Origin: Myxococcaceae bacterium
GTDB taxonomy: Bacteria; Myxococcota; Myxococcia; Myxococcales; Myxococcaceae
DNA: 43,520 nucleotides
Assembly (NCBI GenBank): GCA_025459425.1
Contig: JALOQF010000011.1
Location: forward strand, 1-43,520
Direction: 5' to 3'
Both the position numbers and the translations under genes were made by a program. Of this stretch, positions 30,413 to 38,961 are shown in pieces; the stretch's first letter is position 1; the number at the start of each line of letters is the position of its first letter. Under the pieces are notes generated by a model, which saw nothing but the letters and a program-made list of their open reading frames with translations, was not told where the DNA came from and did not search any database.

Positions 30413-31816
30413 GTGGCCCGAACCGTCGTCGTCCTCGCCGCCCTCGCGCTGGGGGGAGCCTGTCTCAGAGCCTCCGATGGGCCCCCGCTGCGGCCCTGCA
30501 TCCTCCCCGGCGTGACGCGTGAGGCGCGGTGCTTCGAGCTGACGCGCCCCGAGAACCCCGACGAGCCCAACGGGCGGCAGGTGTCGATTCACGCGGCCGT
30601 GGTGCCCGCCACCGGCATTCGGCCGCTGCGCGACGCCATCTTCGTCTTCGCTGGCGGGCCGGGGCAGTCGGCCACCGAGCTCGCCGGCAACGTGATGCCG
30701 CTCTTCGCCGGCCTCGAGGCGCGGCGAGACGTCGTCTTCGTCGATCAGCGCGGCACGGGGAAGTCGGCGCCCCTGTCGTGCCCCGACGAGACGCGCGGGA
30801 AGCGGCCCCTGCCCGAGGTGCTCGACGAGGCCGCGGGCGCCGCGCGGCTCGAGGCCTGTCGTCTGGAGTTGACCGACGCGGGCGTGGACCTGGCGCAGTA
30901 CGCGACGTGGATCGCCGTGCGCGACGTCGAGGCCGTGCGGGAGCGCCTCGGCTACGGGCCCATCAACCTCTGGGGCGCCAGCTATGGCACGCGCGCGGCG
31001 CTCGAGTTCGCCCGGCAGTTTCCGGGCTCGGTGCGCACGGTGGTGATCGACGGGGTGGCGCCCGCGTCGACGCCGTTGCCGGTGGCCTTCGCCTTCGACA
31101 CCGACGAGGCGCTCGCGAGCCTGTCGGCGCGCGTCGACGGAGGCCTGCGTGACGCGCTCGCGGTGGTGCTGGCGGCCGATGGAGGATCTCACCGGCTCGT
31201 CGACCCGTACTTCGGACACGACGTCGAGGTCTCGTTGAGCCGCACGCAGCGCCTGGGCCTCGTCCGTGGGCCGCTCTACTCGCCGTCACTCGCCGCGGCG
31301 CTGCCGGTCGCCATCTTCCGTGCCGCGAAGGGTGATCTGCAGCCGCTCGTGGGCCTCGGCGGTGGCTTGAGCGCTGGCCGCCTCTCGACGGGCATGCACT
31401 TCTCGGTGTTGTGCGCCGAAGACGTGCCGCGCATCTCGGACGAGCACCGCCGGGCCGTGCAGCCGACGCTCGCGGGCACGGCCGTCATCGACGAGTACGA
31501 GCGGGCCTGCCGCGCCTGGCCCCGCCGGCCCGTGCCCGAGGGCTTCTTCGCGCCGCCGACGTTCTCTGCGCCCACGCTGTTGTTGTCGGGCGGCGTCGAC
31601 CCGGCCACGCCGCCCCGCCACGCCCGTGAAGCGGCCCAGCGGCTGCCGAACGCGCTGCACGTCGTCGCCCCGGCCCTGGGCCACGGCGTGAGCACCGCCG
31701 GCTGCGCGCCCCGCCTCATCACCCAGCTCTTCCTGAAGGGCTCACTCGAGGGGCTCGATGGCGGATGCCTCGACGCGCTGCCGCCGCCGACGGTCTTCAC
31801 GGAGCCCCGCCCATGA
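30413..31816 (+). CDS. Secreted lipoprotein alpha/beta-hydrolase (TAP-like serine peptidase, S33)
   Basis: The product is 467 residues from GTG 30413. A lipoprotein signal (VVLAALALGGAC) is followed by an alpha/beta-hydrolase domain. The oxyanion region reads VFAGGPGQSA, VDQRGTGKSAPL follows, and nucleophile Ser190 lies in GASYGTR. The C-terminal part contains LLLSGGVDPATPP with the catalytic Asp and ALGHGVST with the His, the layout of tripeptidyl aminopeptidases such as SlpD/TAP. It probably trims peptides or hydrolyses esters outside the cytoplasm. Its stop overlaps the ABC ATPase start by four bases, so hydrolase and transporter are coupled. Confidence 0.88.
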   Translation: MARTVVVLAALALGGACLRASDGPPLRPCILPGVTREARCFELTRPENPDEPNGRQVSIHAAVVPATGIRPLRDAIFVFAGGPGQSATELAGNVMPLFAGLEARRDVVFVDQRGTGKSAPLSCPDETRGKRPLPEVLDEAAGAARLEACRLELTDAGVDLAQYATWIAVRDVEAVRERLGYGPINLWGASYGTRAALEFARQFPGSVRTVVIDGVAPASTPLPVAFAFDTDEALASLSARVDGGLRDALAVVLAADGGSHRLVDPYFGHDVEVSLSRTQRLGLVRGPLYSPSLAAALPVAIFRAAKGDLQPLVGLGGGLSAGRLSTGMHFSVLCAEDVPRISDEHRRAVQPTLAGTAVIDEYERACRAWPRRPVPEGFFAPPTFSAPTLLLSGGVDPATPPRHAREAAQRLPNALHVVAPALGHGVSTAGCAPRLITQLFLKGSLEGLDGGCLDALPPPTVFTEPRP

Positions 31817-32571
31817 TTCGGGTCGAGGGCCTGACGAAGACGTTCGTGACGGGCCGCGGCGCGCAGCGCGCGGTGGTGCAGGCGGTGCGCGGGGTGTCGT
31901 TCTCGGCCCCCGACGGCGCCATCACCGCGCTGCTGGGGCCCAACGGCGCCGGGAAGACGACGACGCTGCGCATGGTGTCGACGCTGGTGAAGCCCGACGC
32001 GGGGCGGGCGACGGTGGGCGTGCACGACGTGGTGGCGAGCCCCGAGGCGGTGCGGGCTGACCTCGGCGTGCTGTCCGATGCGCGCGGGCTCTACACGCGG
32101 CTCTCGGGGCGCGAGAACATTCGGTACTACGGCGAGCTGCGCGGCCTGTCGGGAAAGCGCCTCGACGGGCGCATCGACGAGCTGGCCCACCTGCTCGAGT
32201 TCGAGCACCTGCTCGAGCGGCGCACCGAGGGCTTCTCGACCGGTGAGAAACTGAAGGTGGCGCTCGCGCGCGCGCTGGTGCACGACCCGCAGCACGTGCT
32301 GCTCGACGAGCCGACGAATGGCCTCGACGTGGTGAGCGCGCGGGCGCTGCGGCGAATGCTCTTGCGCCTCAAGCAGGCCGGGAAGTGCCTCGTCTTCTCG
32401 TCGCACGTCATGCAGGAGGTCGAGGCGTTGTGTGAGCGCGTGGTGGTGGTGGCGAAGGGGCAGACGTTGCACGAGGGCACCGTCGCCGAGCTGAAGGCCC
32501 GCACGGGGAAGGGCTCCCTCGAAGACGCCTTCGTTCACCTCGCCTTCGACGGGCAGGAGGGCACGCCGTGA
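31813..32571 (+). CDS. ABC transporter ATP-binding protein (NatA-like)
   Basis: The product is 252 residues from ATG 31813 (MIRVEGLTKTF), overlapping the hydrolase stop; upstream codons in this frame belong to the hydrolase gene. Walker A is GPNGAGKTTT, the signature is the variant STGEK in GFSTGEKLKVALARAL, Walker B is VLLDEPTNGLD, and the switch His is in FSSHVMQE. It matches NatA-type ATPases that partner ABC-2 permeases. The permease start overlaps its end by four bases. The cargo is unknown. Confidence 0.95.
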   Translation: MIRVEGLTKTFVTGRGAQRAVVQAVRGVSFSAPDGAITALLGPNGAGKTTTLRMVSTLVKPDAGRATVGVHDVVASPEAVRADLGVLSDARGLYTRLSGRENIRYYGELRGLSGKRLDGRIDELAHLLEFEHLLERRTEGFSTGEKLKVALARALVHDPQHVLLDEPTNGLDVVSARALRRMLLRLKQAGKCLVFSSHVMQEVEALCERVVVVAKGQTLHEGTVAELKARTGKGSLEDAFVHLAFDGQEGTP

Positions 32572-33743
32572 GACAGCTCGTGACGGTGCTGCGGAAGGAG
32601 CTGCTCGACGGCGTGCGCGATCGCCGCGTGTGGCTCGTCGTACTGGTGACGGCGCTGGTGAGCGGGCCGCTCACGCTGCTGTTGGTGTCGAAGTTCCTCG
32701 CCGACCTCAAGTCGAAGGCCGAGGCCCGCGAGGTGCTCGTCGAGAACGCGCAGGCCGCGCCCCGGCTGGTGAACTTCTTCGAGCGGCAGGGCCGGGTGGT
32801 CGAGCCTCCTCCGCCGGACGTCAGAGCGCGCATCGAGGCGGGGCGCTTCGACGACGCGGTGCTGGTGGTGCCCGACGGCTTCGAAGACGATCTGTCCCGC
32901 GGGCGGCTCGTCGAGCTCTCGATTCTCCACGACAGCAACCGGGCGAAGAGCACGACGGCCGCGGTGACGCTCGAGCGGCTGGTGGGGGGCTTCGGGCAGG
33001 AGCTGACGCTCCAGCGGCTGCTGGTGCGCAGCATCGACCCGGCGCTCATCCGCACCGTGCGGCCCACGCTGGTGGCCCTGGGCTCGAGCCGCGGCGGCGC
33101 GACCCGGCTGTTGTTCCTCGTGCCGCTGGTGGCGCTCGTCTCGGCCGTCATCGGCGCGCTCGCCATCGCCATCGACGTCACCGCGGGTGAGCGCGAGCGT
33201 GGCTCGCTCGAGCCGCTGCTGATGAACCCGGTGAACCCCTGGGCGCTGGTGCTCGGCAAGTGGCTCGCCGTCTGTGCGGCCTCGCTGGTGACGCTGGTGG
33301 GCACGGTGGCGAGCTTCGCCGTGGCCGGGCAGGTGATTCGTGACGAGGGCCTGTCGGCGGCCTTCCAGTTCGGCGCGGCCGAGGCCGGCTACACCCTCGC
33401 GGTGCTGGGGCCGTTCTGCCTCTTCATCTCGTCGGTGCTGATGCTGGCGGCGCTCTTCGCGCGCGGGCACAAGGAGGCGCAGGCCACGACGAGCTACATC
33501 GTCTCGCTCGTGTCCATCGCGCCCAGCCTGTCGATGTTCCTCTCGCTCCAGGACGCGAGCTGGCAGCTGCTCGTGCCGGCGCTCGGGCAGAACATGGTGC
33601 TGGCCCGGGTCTTCCGCGGGAGCCCGGTGACGCTGCTCGACGTGCTGACGCCCGCGCTGGTGTGCCTCGGCCTCACGCTCGTCACGCTGCTGGCCAAGAC
33701 GCGGCTCGTCGGCCGCGAGTCGATCGTCTTCGCGAAGGGCTGA
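32568..33743 (+). CDS. ABC-2 type permease (NatB-like)
   Basis: The product is 391 residues from GTG 32568. The N-terminal helix (VWLVVLVTALVSGPLTLLLVS) is followed by a soluble loop of about 150 residues and then five or so hydrophobic segments (LLFLVPLVALVSAVIGALAIA, WALVLGKWLAVCAASLVTLVG, a FCLFISSVLMLAALFA region and a C-terminal pair). ERERGSLEPLLMNPV is characteristic of NatB/ABC-2 exporters. With the ATPase gene it forms an efflux transporter. In Bacillus NatAB exports sodium, while homologues export drugs or peptides. The coupled secreted hydrolase hints at a peptide or envelope substrate, which is inference. Confidence 0.92.
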   Translation: MRQLVTVLRKELLDGVRDRRVWLVVLVTALVSGPLTLLLVSKFLADLKSKAEAREVLVENAQAAPRLVNFFERQGRVVEPPPPDVRARIEAGRFDDAVLVVPDGFEDDLSRGRLVELSILHDSNRAKSTTAAVTLERLVGGFGQELTLQRLLVRSIDPALIRTVRPTLVALGSSRGGATRLLFLVPLVALVSAVIGALAIAIDVTAGERERGSLEPLLMNPVNPWALVLGKWLAVCAASLVTLVGTVASFAVAGQVIRDEGLSAAFQFGAAEAGYTLAVLGPFCLFISSVLMLAALFARGHKEAQATTSYIVSLVSIAPSLSMFLSLQDASWQLLVPALGQNMVLARVFRGSPVTLLDVLTPALVCLGLTLVTLLAKTRLVGRESIVFAKG

Positions 33744-33747
33744 GCGT

Positions 33748-34581
33748 TCAGCGCAGCAGGTTGACGAGCTGGTTGACGTTGACGGGCAGGTTCAGGCCAC
33801 CCGACTGCAGCTGCGCGTTGAACTGCACCTGCGCGTTGCCGCCGCGGGCGATGGCCCCGGCCGCGCTGGCCGCCGAGAGGAAGTTCACCTGCAGGGGCAG
33901 GGTGACGTTCTTCACGCCCTTGCCCTCCATGCTGCCGAACGAGCCCGTCGACAGCGTGCCGATGTTGGCGCCCGCGAGCGAGACGGTTCCCGTGAGGCCG
34001 TTCACCGGCAGGGCGTAGGTGTTGCGGTTGGTGACGGCGAGGGGGAACTCGACGGTGGCGCCCGCGAAGGACACGTTGGTGATGCGCGGGTTGCCGAACT
34101 GCACCAGCGGCACCTTGGGCACTTCGAACTGGCCCTGGGTGGCGAGCGGCAGGCGAATGACGCCGATGGGGGTGTTGACCCCGAGCGCGCCCGAGGCCCG
34201 GTAGTTCGCGAAGTCCTTCGTCAAGAACGTCTCGACGACGGCGGCGAGATCCTGGAAGCGCACGTTCGCGGGGAAGTGCAGCTCCGACGAGGCGCCCGGG
34301 GCGATCTGCAGCCCCTGGGGCGGAGCGCCGGCCACCACCTGCTTGTCCTCGATGGCGAGGGCGTACTCGATGCTGGCCAGCGACAGGCCCACCTGGTTCG
34401 GGTTGTTCAGGTTCCAGATGGTGTCGAGCGTGAGGCCGCCCAGCGAGATGTCGGTGAGGCCCAGGTTCTTGAACGTCAGGGTGGGCTGCTGGAAGGCCGT
34501 GCGGAGGAACTGCGCGAGGTAGGCGCAGCCGGACGACGAGAGGGCGACGAGGGCGACGAGAGGCAGCAGGCGGCGGGACAT
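33748..34581 (-). CDS. LEA type 2 (WHy-domain) lipoprotein
   Basis: The product is 277 residues. ATG 34581 opens a lipoprotein signal (MSRRLLPLVALVALSSSGC) with Cys19 lipidated. Two tandem LEA-2/WHy-type beta-sandwich domains are suggested by LTFKNLGLTDISLGGLTLD... NLNNPNQVGL near residues 33-65 and RITNVSFAGATVEFPLAVTN.. NTYALPVNGL further on. Such domains occur in desiccation-related plant and bacterial proteins, and bacterial ones are often envelope lipoproteins of unknown function. It follows cysK on the same strand after 99 bases and is convergent with the ABC permease. Confidence 0.85.
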   Translation of the reverse strand: MSRRLLPLVALVALSSSGCAYLAQFLRTAFQQPTLTFKNLGLTDISLGGLTLDTIWNLNNPNQVGLSLASIEYALAIEDKQVVAGAPPQGLQIAPGASSELHFPANVRFQDLAAVVETFLTKDFANYRASGALGVNTPIGVIRLPLATQGQFEVPKVPLVQFGNPRITNVSFAGATVEFPLAVTNRNTYALPVNGLTGTVSLAGANIGTLSTGSFGSMEGKGVKNVTLPLQVNFLSAASAAGAIARGGNAQVQFNAQLQSGGLNLPVNVNQLVNLLR

Positions 34582-34680
34582 GGGCGGCACCGGGACGAAC
34601 GAGGTGCGCGCACTATTCACGACGCCCGGCCGCTGCGTCACGTCTTCTTGCCGGCGGGGTACCGGGCGCCTGGCGCGCCG

Positions 34681-35595
34681 CTACGGGAGGAACCCGTCGA
34701 CCGACAGGTAGCGCTCGCCGGTGTCGTAGCAGAACGTCAGCACCCGGCTGCCCTTCGGCAGGTCGGCCAGCTTCTGCTTCACCGCCGCGAGCGACGCGCC
34801 CGACGAGGCGCCGATGAAGATGCCCTCTTCCTTCGCGCTCCGGCGCGCCATCTCGTACGCGTCGGTGTGCTCGACCTGAATGACGCCATCGAGGAGCTCT
34901 TTCTTGAGGTTCTTCGGAATGAAGCCGGCCCCGATGCCCTGAATGGGGTGCGGGCTCGGCGCGCCGCCCGAGATGACGGGCGACTTCGCGGGCTCGACGG
35001 CGAACACCTTGAGGCGTGGCCACTTCGGCTTGAGCACCTCGCAGCACGCGGTGATGTGCCCGCCGGTGCCGACGCCCGTGATGATGGCGTCGAGGCCCTC
35101 GGGGAAGTCGGTGAGGATCTCCTGGGCCGTGGTGCGCCGGTGCACCTCGATGTTCGCCTCGTTCTCGAACTGCTGCGGCATCCACGCGTTGGGCGTCGAC
35201 TGCACCAGCTCCTGCGCGCGCGCGATGGCGCCCTTCATGCCCTTCTCGCGCGGCGTCAGGTCGAACGTCGCGCCGTAGGCCGCCATCACGCGCCGCCGCT
35301 CGAGCGACATCGACTCGGGCATCACCAGCACCAGCTTGTAGCCCTTCACCGCGCACACCATCGCCAGCCCGATGCCGGTGTTGCCGCTCGTCGGCTCGAT
35401 GATGACCGAGTCGCGCTTGAGCTGGCCGGACTTCTCGGCGTCTTCGATCATCGCGAGCGCGATGCGGTCCTTGATGCTCGCGCCGGGGTTCGCCCGCTCG
35501 AGCTTCATCCACACCTCGTGGTCGGCTCCGAAGAGGCGGTTGAGGCGCACGTGCGGCGTGCGGCCGATGGTGTCGAGAATGGTGTTGGCTCGCAT
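34681..35595 (-). CDS. cysK: O-acetylserine sulfhydrylase (cysteine synthase)
   Basis: The product is 304 residues from ATG 35595, with GGAG nearby upstream (GGAGTCCTCC); an in-frame start at 35631 would overlap the terminator of rnhA. Cysteine synthase replaces the acetyl group of O-acetylserine with sulfide. PLP lysine Lys42 lies in [12 protein letters not shown]. Substrate loop [13 protein letters not shown], phosphate-binding GVGTGGHI and the serine motif [11 protein letters not shown] are all present, as is [11 protein letters not shown] near the end. It is part of sulfur amino-acid synthesis together, perhaps, with the trans-sulfuration enzyme at 14489. An rnhA terminator just upstream gives it a separate promoter region of about 25 bases. 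Confidence 0.93.
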   Translation of the reverse strand: MRANTILDTIGRTPHVRLNRLFGADHEVWMKLERANPGASIKDRIALAMIEDAEKSGQLKRDSVIIEPTSGNTGIGLAMVCAVKGYKLVLVMPESMSLERRRVMAAYGATFDLTPREKGMKGAIARAQELVQSTPNAWMPQQFENEANIEVHRRTTAQEILTDFPEGLDAIITGVGTGGHITACCEVLKPKWPRLKVFAVEPAKSPVISGGAPSPHPIQGIGAGFIPKNLKKELLDGVIQVEHTDAYEMARRSAKEEGIFIGASSGASLAAVKQKLADLPKGSRVLTFCYDTGERYLSVDGFLP

Positions 35596-35619
35596 GGAGG
35601 ACTCCGGTGCGTGAGGGGG

Positions 35620-35648
35620 AAAAATCAGCACATCCGTTTTAGCGGATG
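35620..35648 (-). terminator. Intrinsic terminator of rnhA
   Basis: On the minus strand CATCCG (35648-35643), loop CTAAAA and CGGATG (35636-35631) form a 6-bp stem extendable by a G-T pair. TGCTGA and then TTTTT (35624-35620) follow. The loop contains the rnhA stop codon TAA. It is the only classical stem plus T-tract in the window, unusual in such GC-rich DNA. Confidence 0.68.
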
Positions 35649-36091
35649 CCCTTCAGGGCGTCGATGCCCTTGTTGGCGAGGGCGTCGGCGCGCTCGTTCT
35701 CGGGGTGGCCGGCGTGGCCCTTCACCCAGAGCCACTCGACGTCGTGCCGCGCGGCGATGGCGTCGAGCGCCTGCCAGAGGTCGGCGTTCTTCACCGGCTC
35801 CTTCGCCTTCGTCTTCCAGCCGTTGCGCTTCCACCCGTGGATCCACGACGAGATGCCCTGCTGGACGTAGGTGGAGTCGGTGTGGACCCGCACCTTCACC
35901 GGGCGGGTGAGGGCCTCGAGCGCGCGAATGACCGCCGTCAGCTCCATGCGGTTGTTGGTGGTGTCAGGTTCGCCCCCGAACAGCTCCTTCTCGTGACTGC
36001 CGGAGCGCAGAATGGCGCCCCAACCGCCGGGGCCGGGGTTCCCCTTGCACGCGCCGTCCGTGAAGATGTCGACGATGGTCTGAGCATTCAT
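35639..36091 (-). CDS. rnhA: Ribonuclease HI
   Basis: The product is 150 residues, full length for RNase HI, which cleaves RNA in RNA-DNA hybrids. The four-acid metal site is visible: Asp12 in [16 protein letters not shown], Glu50 in NNRMELTAV, Asp72 in VHTDSTYV and Asp136 in [10 protein letters not shown]. The basic handle [15 protein letters not shown] and the flexible-loop [10 protein letters not shown] are also typical. It is divergent from the hybrid histidine kinase across 58 bases and ends in an intrinsic terminator just before cysK. Confidence 0.97.
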   Translation of the reverse strand: MNAQTIVDIFTDGACKGNPGPGGWGAILRSGSHEKELFGGEPDTTNNRMELTAVIRALEALTRPVKVRVHTDSTYVQQGISSWIHGWKRNGWKTKAKEPVKNADLWQALDAIAARHDVEWLWVKGHAGHPENERADALANKGIDALKGIR

Positions 36092-36149
36092 GAGATGGTC
36101 GCCGTCCGGGCGCGCTTGTTAGCAATTGGACACACGGCACGGGAGCGCA

Positions 36150-38036
36150 ATGGTGGAGCCGCGAGAACAGCTCGAGGACTGGCTCCGGCATGCGCCCGTC
36201 GCGGCGTTCGTCACCGACGCCGACGGGTGCGTGCTGGCCTGCAACGAGGCGTACGCGGTGCTCGTCGGCCGGTCGACGGCCGAGCTGGTCGGGCGCACCA
36301 ACGCCGAGGTGTTCGGTGCCGAGCTGGCGGCACGCTACGCGAAGCGCAACGCCGAGGTGCTGGCGACGGGGCGGCCGCTCGACCTGGTCGAGTCCTTCCC
36401 GACGCCGCAGGGCGAGCGCACCTACGTCATCAACCTGTTCCCGCTCTCGCCGGGCAACCGCATCGCAGGCTCGATCCTCGACGTGACGGGGCGCTTCTCG
36501 GCGCAGCAGGCCGTCGACCGGCAGGAGCGCACGCTCAAGGCGGTGCTCGAGACGGTGAACGACGGGGTGTGGCTGGTGGGGCGCGACTGGAAGACGACGT
36601 ACGCCAACCCGGCCATGGCGCGGCTGCTGGGCACCACCGTCGAAGAGCTCGTCGGGCGGGCGCCGACCGAGTTCATCCGCCAGGAGGACGTCGCGGCGGT
36701 GGAGCGGCAGAAGCGGGAGCGCGAAGAGGGCACCTCGGAGGCGCCGCGCGAGACCGCGCTGGTGCGCAAGGACGGCCGCCTGGCCTGGGCGCTCGCCTCG
36801 TCGGCGCCCCTGCGTGACGAGCAGGGCCAGTTCGACGGCGCGGTGGCGGTGCTGATGGACATCACCGCGCAGAAGGCCCGGGAGGTCGAGCGGCAACGTG
36901 AGGAAGCGCGGCGCCTCGAGGCTCGCCGGTTCGAGTCGCTCGGGGTCCTGGCCGGCGGCATCGCGCACGACTTCAACAACCTGCTCACCGGCATCCTCGG
37001 GAACCTGCACCTGCTGCGCGCCGACCTGGGCCCGTCGGCCGACGAGTCCTTCGCCACCATCGAGGAGTCCACCGCCCGCGCCGTCGCGCTCACCCGCCAG
37101 ATGCTCGCCTACTCGGGCCGCGGCGCCTTCGTGATGCGCCAGGCCGATCTCTCCGAGGTGGTGAACGCCAACCTCGCGCTGGTGCGCCCCAGCCTCGACT
37201 CGCGGCACCGCCTCGAGACGTCGCTCCCACGGGGGCTCCCACGCGCCACCGTCGACGCCTCGCAGCTCGCGCAGGTGGTGGTGAACCTGGTGATGAACGC
37301 AGCCGAGGCCATCGGCGACCGCCCGGGCGTCATCACCGTGTCGACCTCGCAGCTCCAGCTCGATCGGGCCGCCCTCGAGGCCACCTACCTCTCGCCCGAC
37401 CTGCCCGAGGGCGCGTACGTCGAGCTCTCGGTGCGGGACGACGGCGGCGGCGTGGCGAGCGCCGTGCAGGATCGGCTGTTCGAGCCCTTCGTCTCGACCC
37501 GTGGCCCCGGGCGCGGCCTGGGCCTGCCCGCGGTGCTGGGCGTCGTGCGGGGCCACCGCGGGGCCATTCGGGTGGTCAGTGAGCCGGGCCACGGCACCAC
37601 GGTGCGGCTGTTCTTCCCGGTGAGTCAGGGTGACGTGGCGGTGGCCGTGCGCCCGCCGCTGGTGAAGTCGGCGCCGGGCCGGGTGGTGCTGGTGGTCGAC
37701 GACGAGCCCCTCATGCGCTCGACGCTGCGCCGCATGCTGGCGCGTGACGGCTACCTCGTCGAAGAGGCGGCCGACGGCGTCGACGCGCTCGAGCTGCTGA
37801 AGGGCTTCGTGCCAGACCTGGTGCTGCTCGACGTGTCGATGCCCCGCCTCGACGGCGCAGCCACCTTCCTCGAGCTTCGACGGCGGGGCGCCACCATGCC
37901 GGTGGTGCTGATGAGCGGGTACTCGGAGCAGGAGGCCCTGCGCGGCGTGCTGCGTGACGACCTCGCCGGCTTCCTCCAGAAGCCGTTCTCACCCGATTCC
38001 CTGGCCCGGGCCCTGGCCGCGGCCTTCGCGCGCTGA
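36150..38036 (+). CDS. Hybrid sensor histidine kinase with two PAS domains and a receiver
   Basis: The product is 628 residues from ATG 36150, preceded by GGGAG. No signal peptide or transmembrane segment is seen, so it is cytoplasmic. PAS 1 spans about 12-120 (LRHAPVAAFVTDADGCVLACN) and PAS 2 about 125-245 (ETVNDGVWLVGRDWKTTYANP). A coiled linker leads to the H-box GGIAHDFNNLLTGI with His273. The ATPase has NLVMNAAEAIGD, DDGGGV and a GLGLPAVLG lid. The C-terminal receiver (about 515-628) has acceptor Asp561 in LLLDVSMP, with Lys in FLQKPFSP. An AHDFNN H-box marks the NtrB/hybrid subgroup. No cognate regulator is adjacent, so it probably relays to a separate phosphotransfer protein. Confidence 0.95.
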   Translation: MVEPREQLEDWLRHAPVAAFVTDADGCVLACNEAYAVLVGRSTAELVGRTNAEVFGAELAARYAKRNAEVLATGRPLDLVESFPTPQGERTYVINLFPLSPGNRIAGSILDVTGRFSAQQAVDRQERTLKAVLETVNDGVWLVGRDWKTTYANPAMARLLGTTVEELVGRAPTEFIRQEDVAAVERQKREREEGTSEAPRETALVRKDGRLAWALASSAPLRDEQGQFDGAVAVLMDITAQKAREVERQREEARRLEARRFESLGVLAGGIAHDFNNLLTGILGNLHLLRADLGPSADESFATIEESTARAVALTRQMLAYSGRGAFVMRQADLSEVVNANLALVRPSLDSRHRLETSLPRGLPRATVDASQLAQVVVNLVMNAAEAIGDRPGVITVSTSQLQLDRAALEATYLSPDLPEGAYVELSVRDDGGGVASAVQDRLFEPFVSTRGPGRGLGLPAVLGVVRGHRGAIRVVSEPGHGTTVRLFFPVSQGDVAVAVRPPLVKSAPGRVVLVVDDEPLMRSTLRRMLARDGYLVEEAADGVDALELLKGFVPDLVLLDVSMPRLDGAATFLELRRRGATMPVVLMSGYSEQEALRGVLRDDLAGFLQKPFSPDSLARALAAAFAR

Positions 38037-38041
38037 GGCGC

Positions 38042-38842
38042 TCAGTTGCACTGCGAGTACTCTTTGCCGTCGGCGGTGAGAATCGGGTACCCGTTCGAGT
38101 TCTGCGTCACCTGCAGCGGCACGGGGACCAGCTGCGGAGCTTCGGGCGGGTCCGACATGTAGAGCTGCCCGCCTTTGACCGCCCACTGGCCCGTCTCTCC
38201 ACCGGCGCCGACGGCGTGGGCCGATGTGCCCGCGTAGTCGTTGCGCCCGTAGATTTCAGATTCCTTGTTGCTCGACCAGGTGCCGTTCGCGGCGAAGACG
38301 ATGCGCTCGGTGTAGGTGTTGCCGCTCGCGTACTTGAGCCAGCACCAGGCGCTCGACATGAGCAGGCGGCTCAGCTGGTCGTTCCCCGCGGGGGCCGCGC
38401 CCTGACCGCGCGGCGCCACCGCCGGAGCTGGCCCCCCGCCGCGCTGCTGTTGTTGCTGCTGCTGCTGCAGGTATCGCTGTGCTTCGGCCATCGCCTCGGC
38501 CTCGGCGTCGCCGCCCTGCTTCTCCATCGCCTTCGCGAGCTTGCCCGCCTTCTGCACGGTGACGCCCTTGCCCGCGCGGGTCAGCTGGAGCGGTACGCCC
38601 GCCATCGTGAGCGTCAGGGTGTCACCGGCGACGGTGTAGGGCACCTTGTCGACGCCCTCTTCGTCGTCGGCGATGACGAGCTGGCCGCCTTCGACGTTCC
38701 ACTTCACCTTGCCATCTTCCATCACCCCACTGCCGTTGGCGTTCAGGGTGAGGAAGGGCTGGCCAGCGAGCAGCCAGGTGCCGACGAGCTTCGGGTCGGT
38801 CTTTCCCGCGGCGAGCGCGAGGAGGAGGAAGGCGAGACGCAC
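38042..38842 (-). CDS. Exported two-domain protein with poly-Gln linker
   Basis: The product is 266 residues. MRLAFLLLALAAGKTDP gives a short signal peptide. Residues 18-95 form a lipocalin-like beta domain (LVGTWLLAGQPFLTLNANGSG). A helical, acidic linker with EAEAMAEAQRYL runs into eight consecutive glutamines and a Gly/Pro stretch. A second beta domain with WCWLKYASGNTYTERIVFAANGTW and a C-terminal Cys completes it. Both halves have the GTW.. plus NGxG pattern of small lipocalin-like stress proteins, but I recognise no named family. It converges with the histidine kinase and is divergent from the zinc-ribbon gene. Confidence 0.7.
   Translation of the reverse strand: MRLAFLLLALAAGKTDPKLVGTWLLAGQPFLTLNANGSGVMEDGKVKWNVEGGQLVIADDEEGVDKVPYTVAGDTLTLTMAGVPLQLTRAGKGVTVQKAGKLAKAMEKQGGDAEAEAMAEAQRYLQQQQQQQQRGGGPAPAVAPRGQGAAPAGNDQLSRLLMSSAWCWLKYASGNTYTERIVFAANGTWSSNKESEIYGRNDYAGTSAHAVGAGGETGQWAVKGGQLYMSDPPEAPQLVPVPLQVTQNSNGYPILTADGKEYSQCN
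38444..38467 (-). repeat. Trinucleotide run encoding eight glutamines
   Basis: Eight CAG/CAA codons (CTG/TTG on the plus strand) encode the poly-Gln linker of the exported protein. The two central codons are CAA and the flanking ones CAG, which would reduce slippage. This is the only homopolymeric amino-acid run of this length in the window. Confidence 0.85.
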
Positions 38843-38862
38843 GGTGAAACCCCCGGGTTCGA

Positions 38863-38881
38863 AGCGCCGCGGTCCTCGCGG
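38863..38881. repeat. Inverted repeat in divergent intergenic region
   Basis: CGCCGCG (38863-38869) and CGCGGCG (38875-38881) form a perfect 7-bp stem with a 5-base loop. It lies about 20 bases upstream of the poly-Gln protein start and about 80 bases before the zinc-ribbon gene. It could be a leader hairpin or a chance GC palindrome. Confidence 0.25.
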
Positions 38882-38961
38882 CGTCGCCCCATGAGACCGC
38901 GGATCGGCGCCGCACGCCAGCGGCCGGTGTCGGCCGGGTGAGGCCGCGGTAGAACGGCCCC

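Noticed and set aside
35596-35631. Upstream start for cysK at 35631
   Set aside because: It would place the start inside the rnhA terminator, lacks a ribosome-binding site and adds residues not seen at the conserved N-terminus of cysteine synthases.
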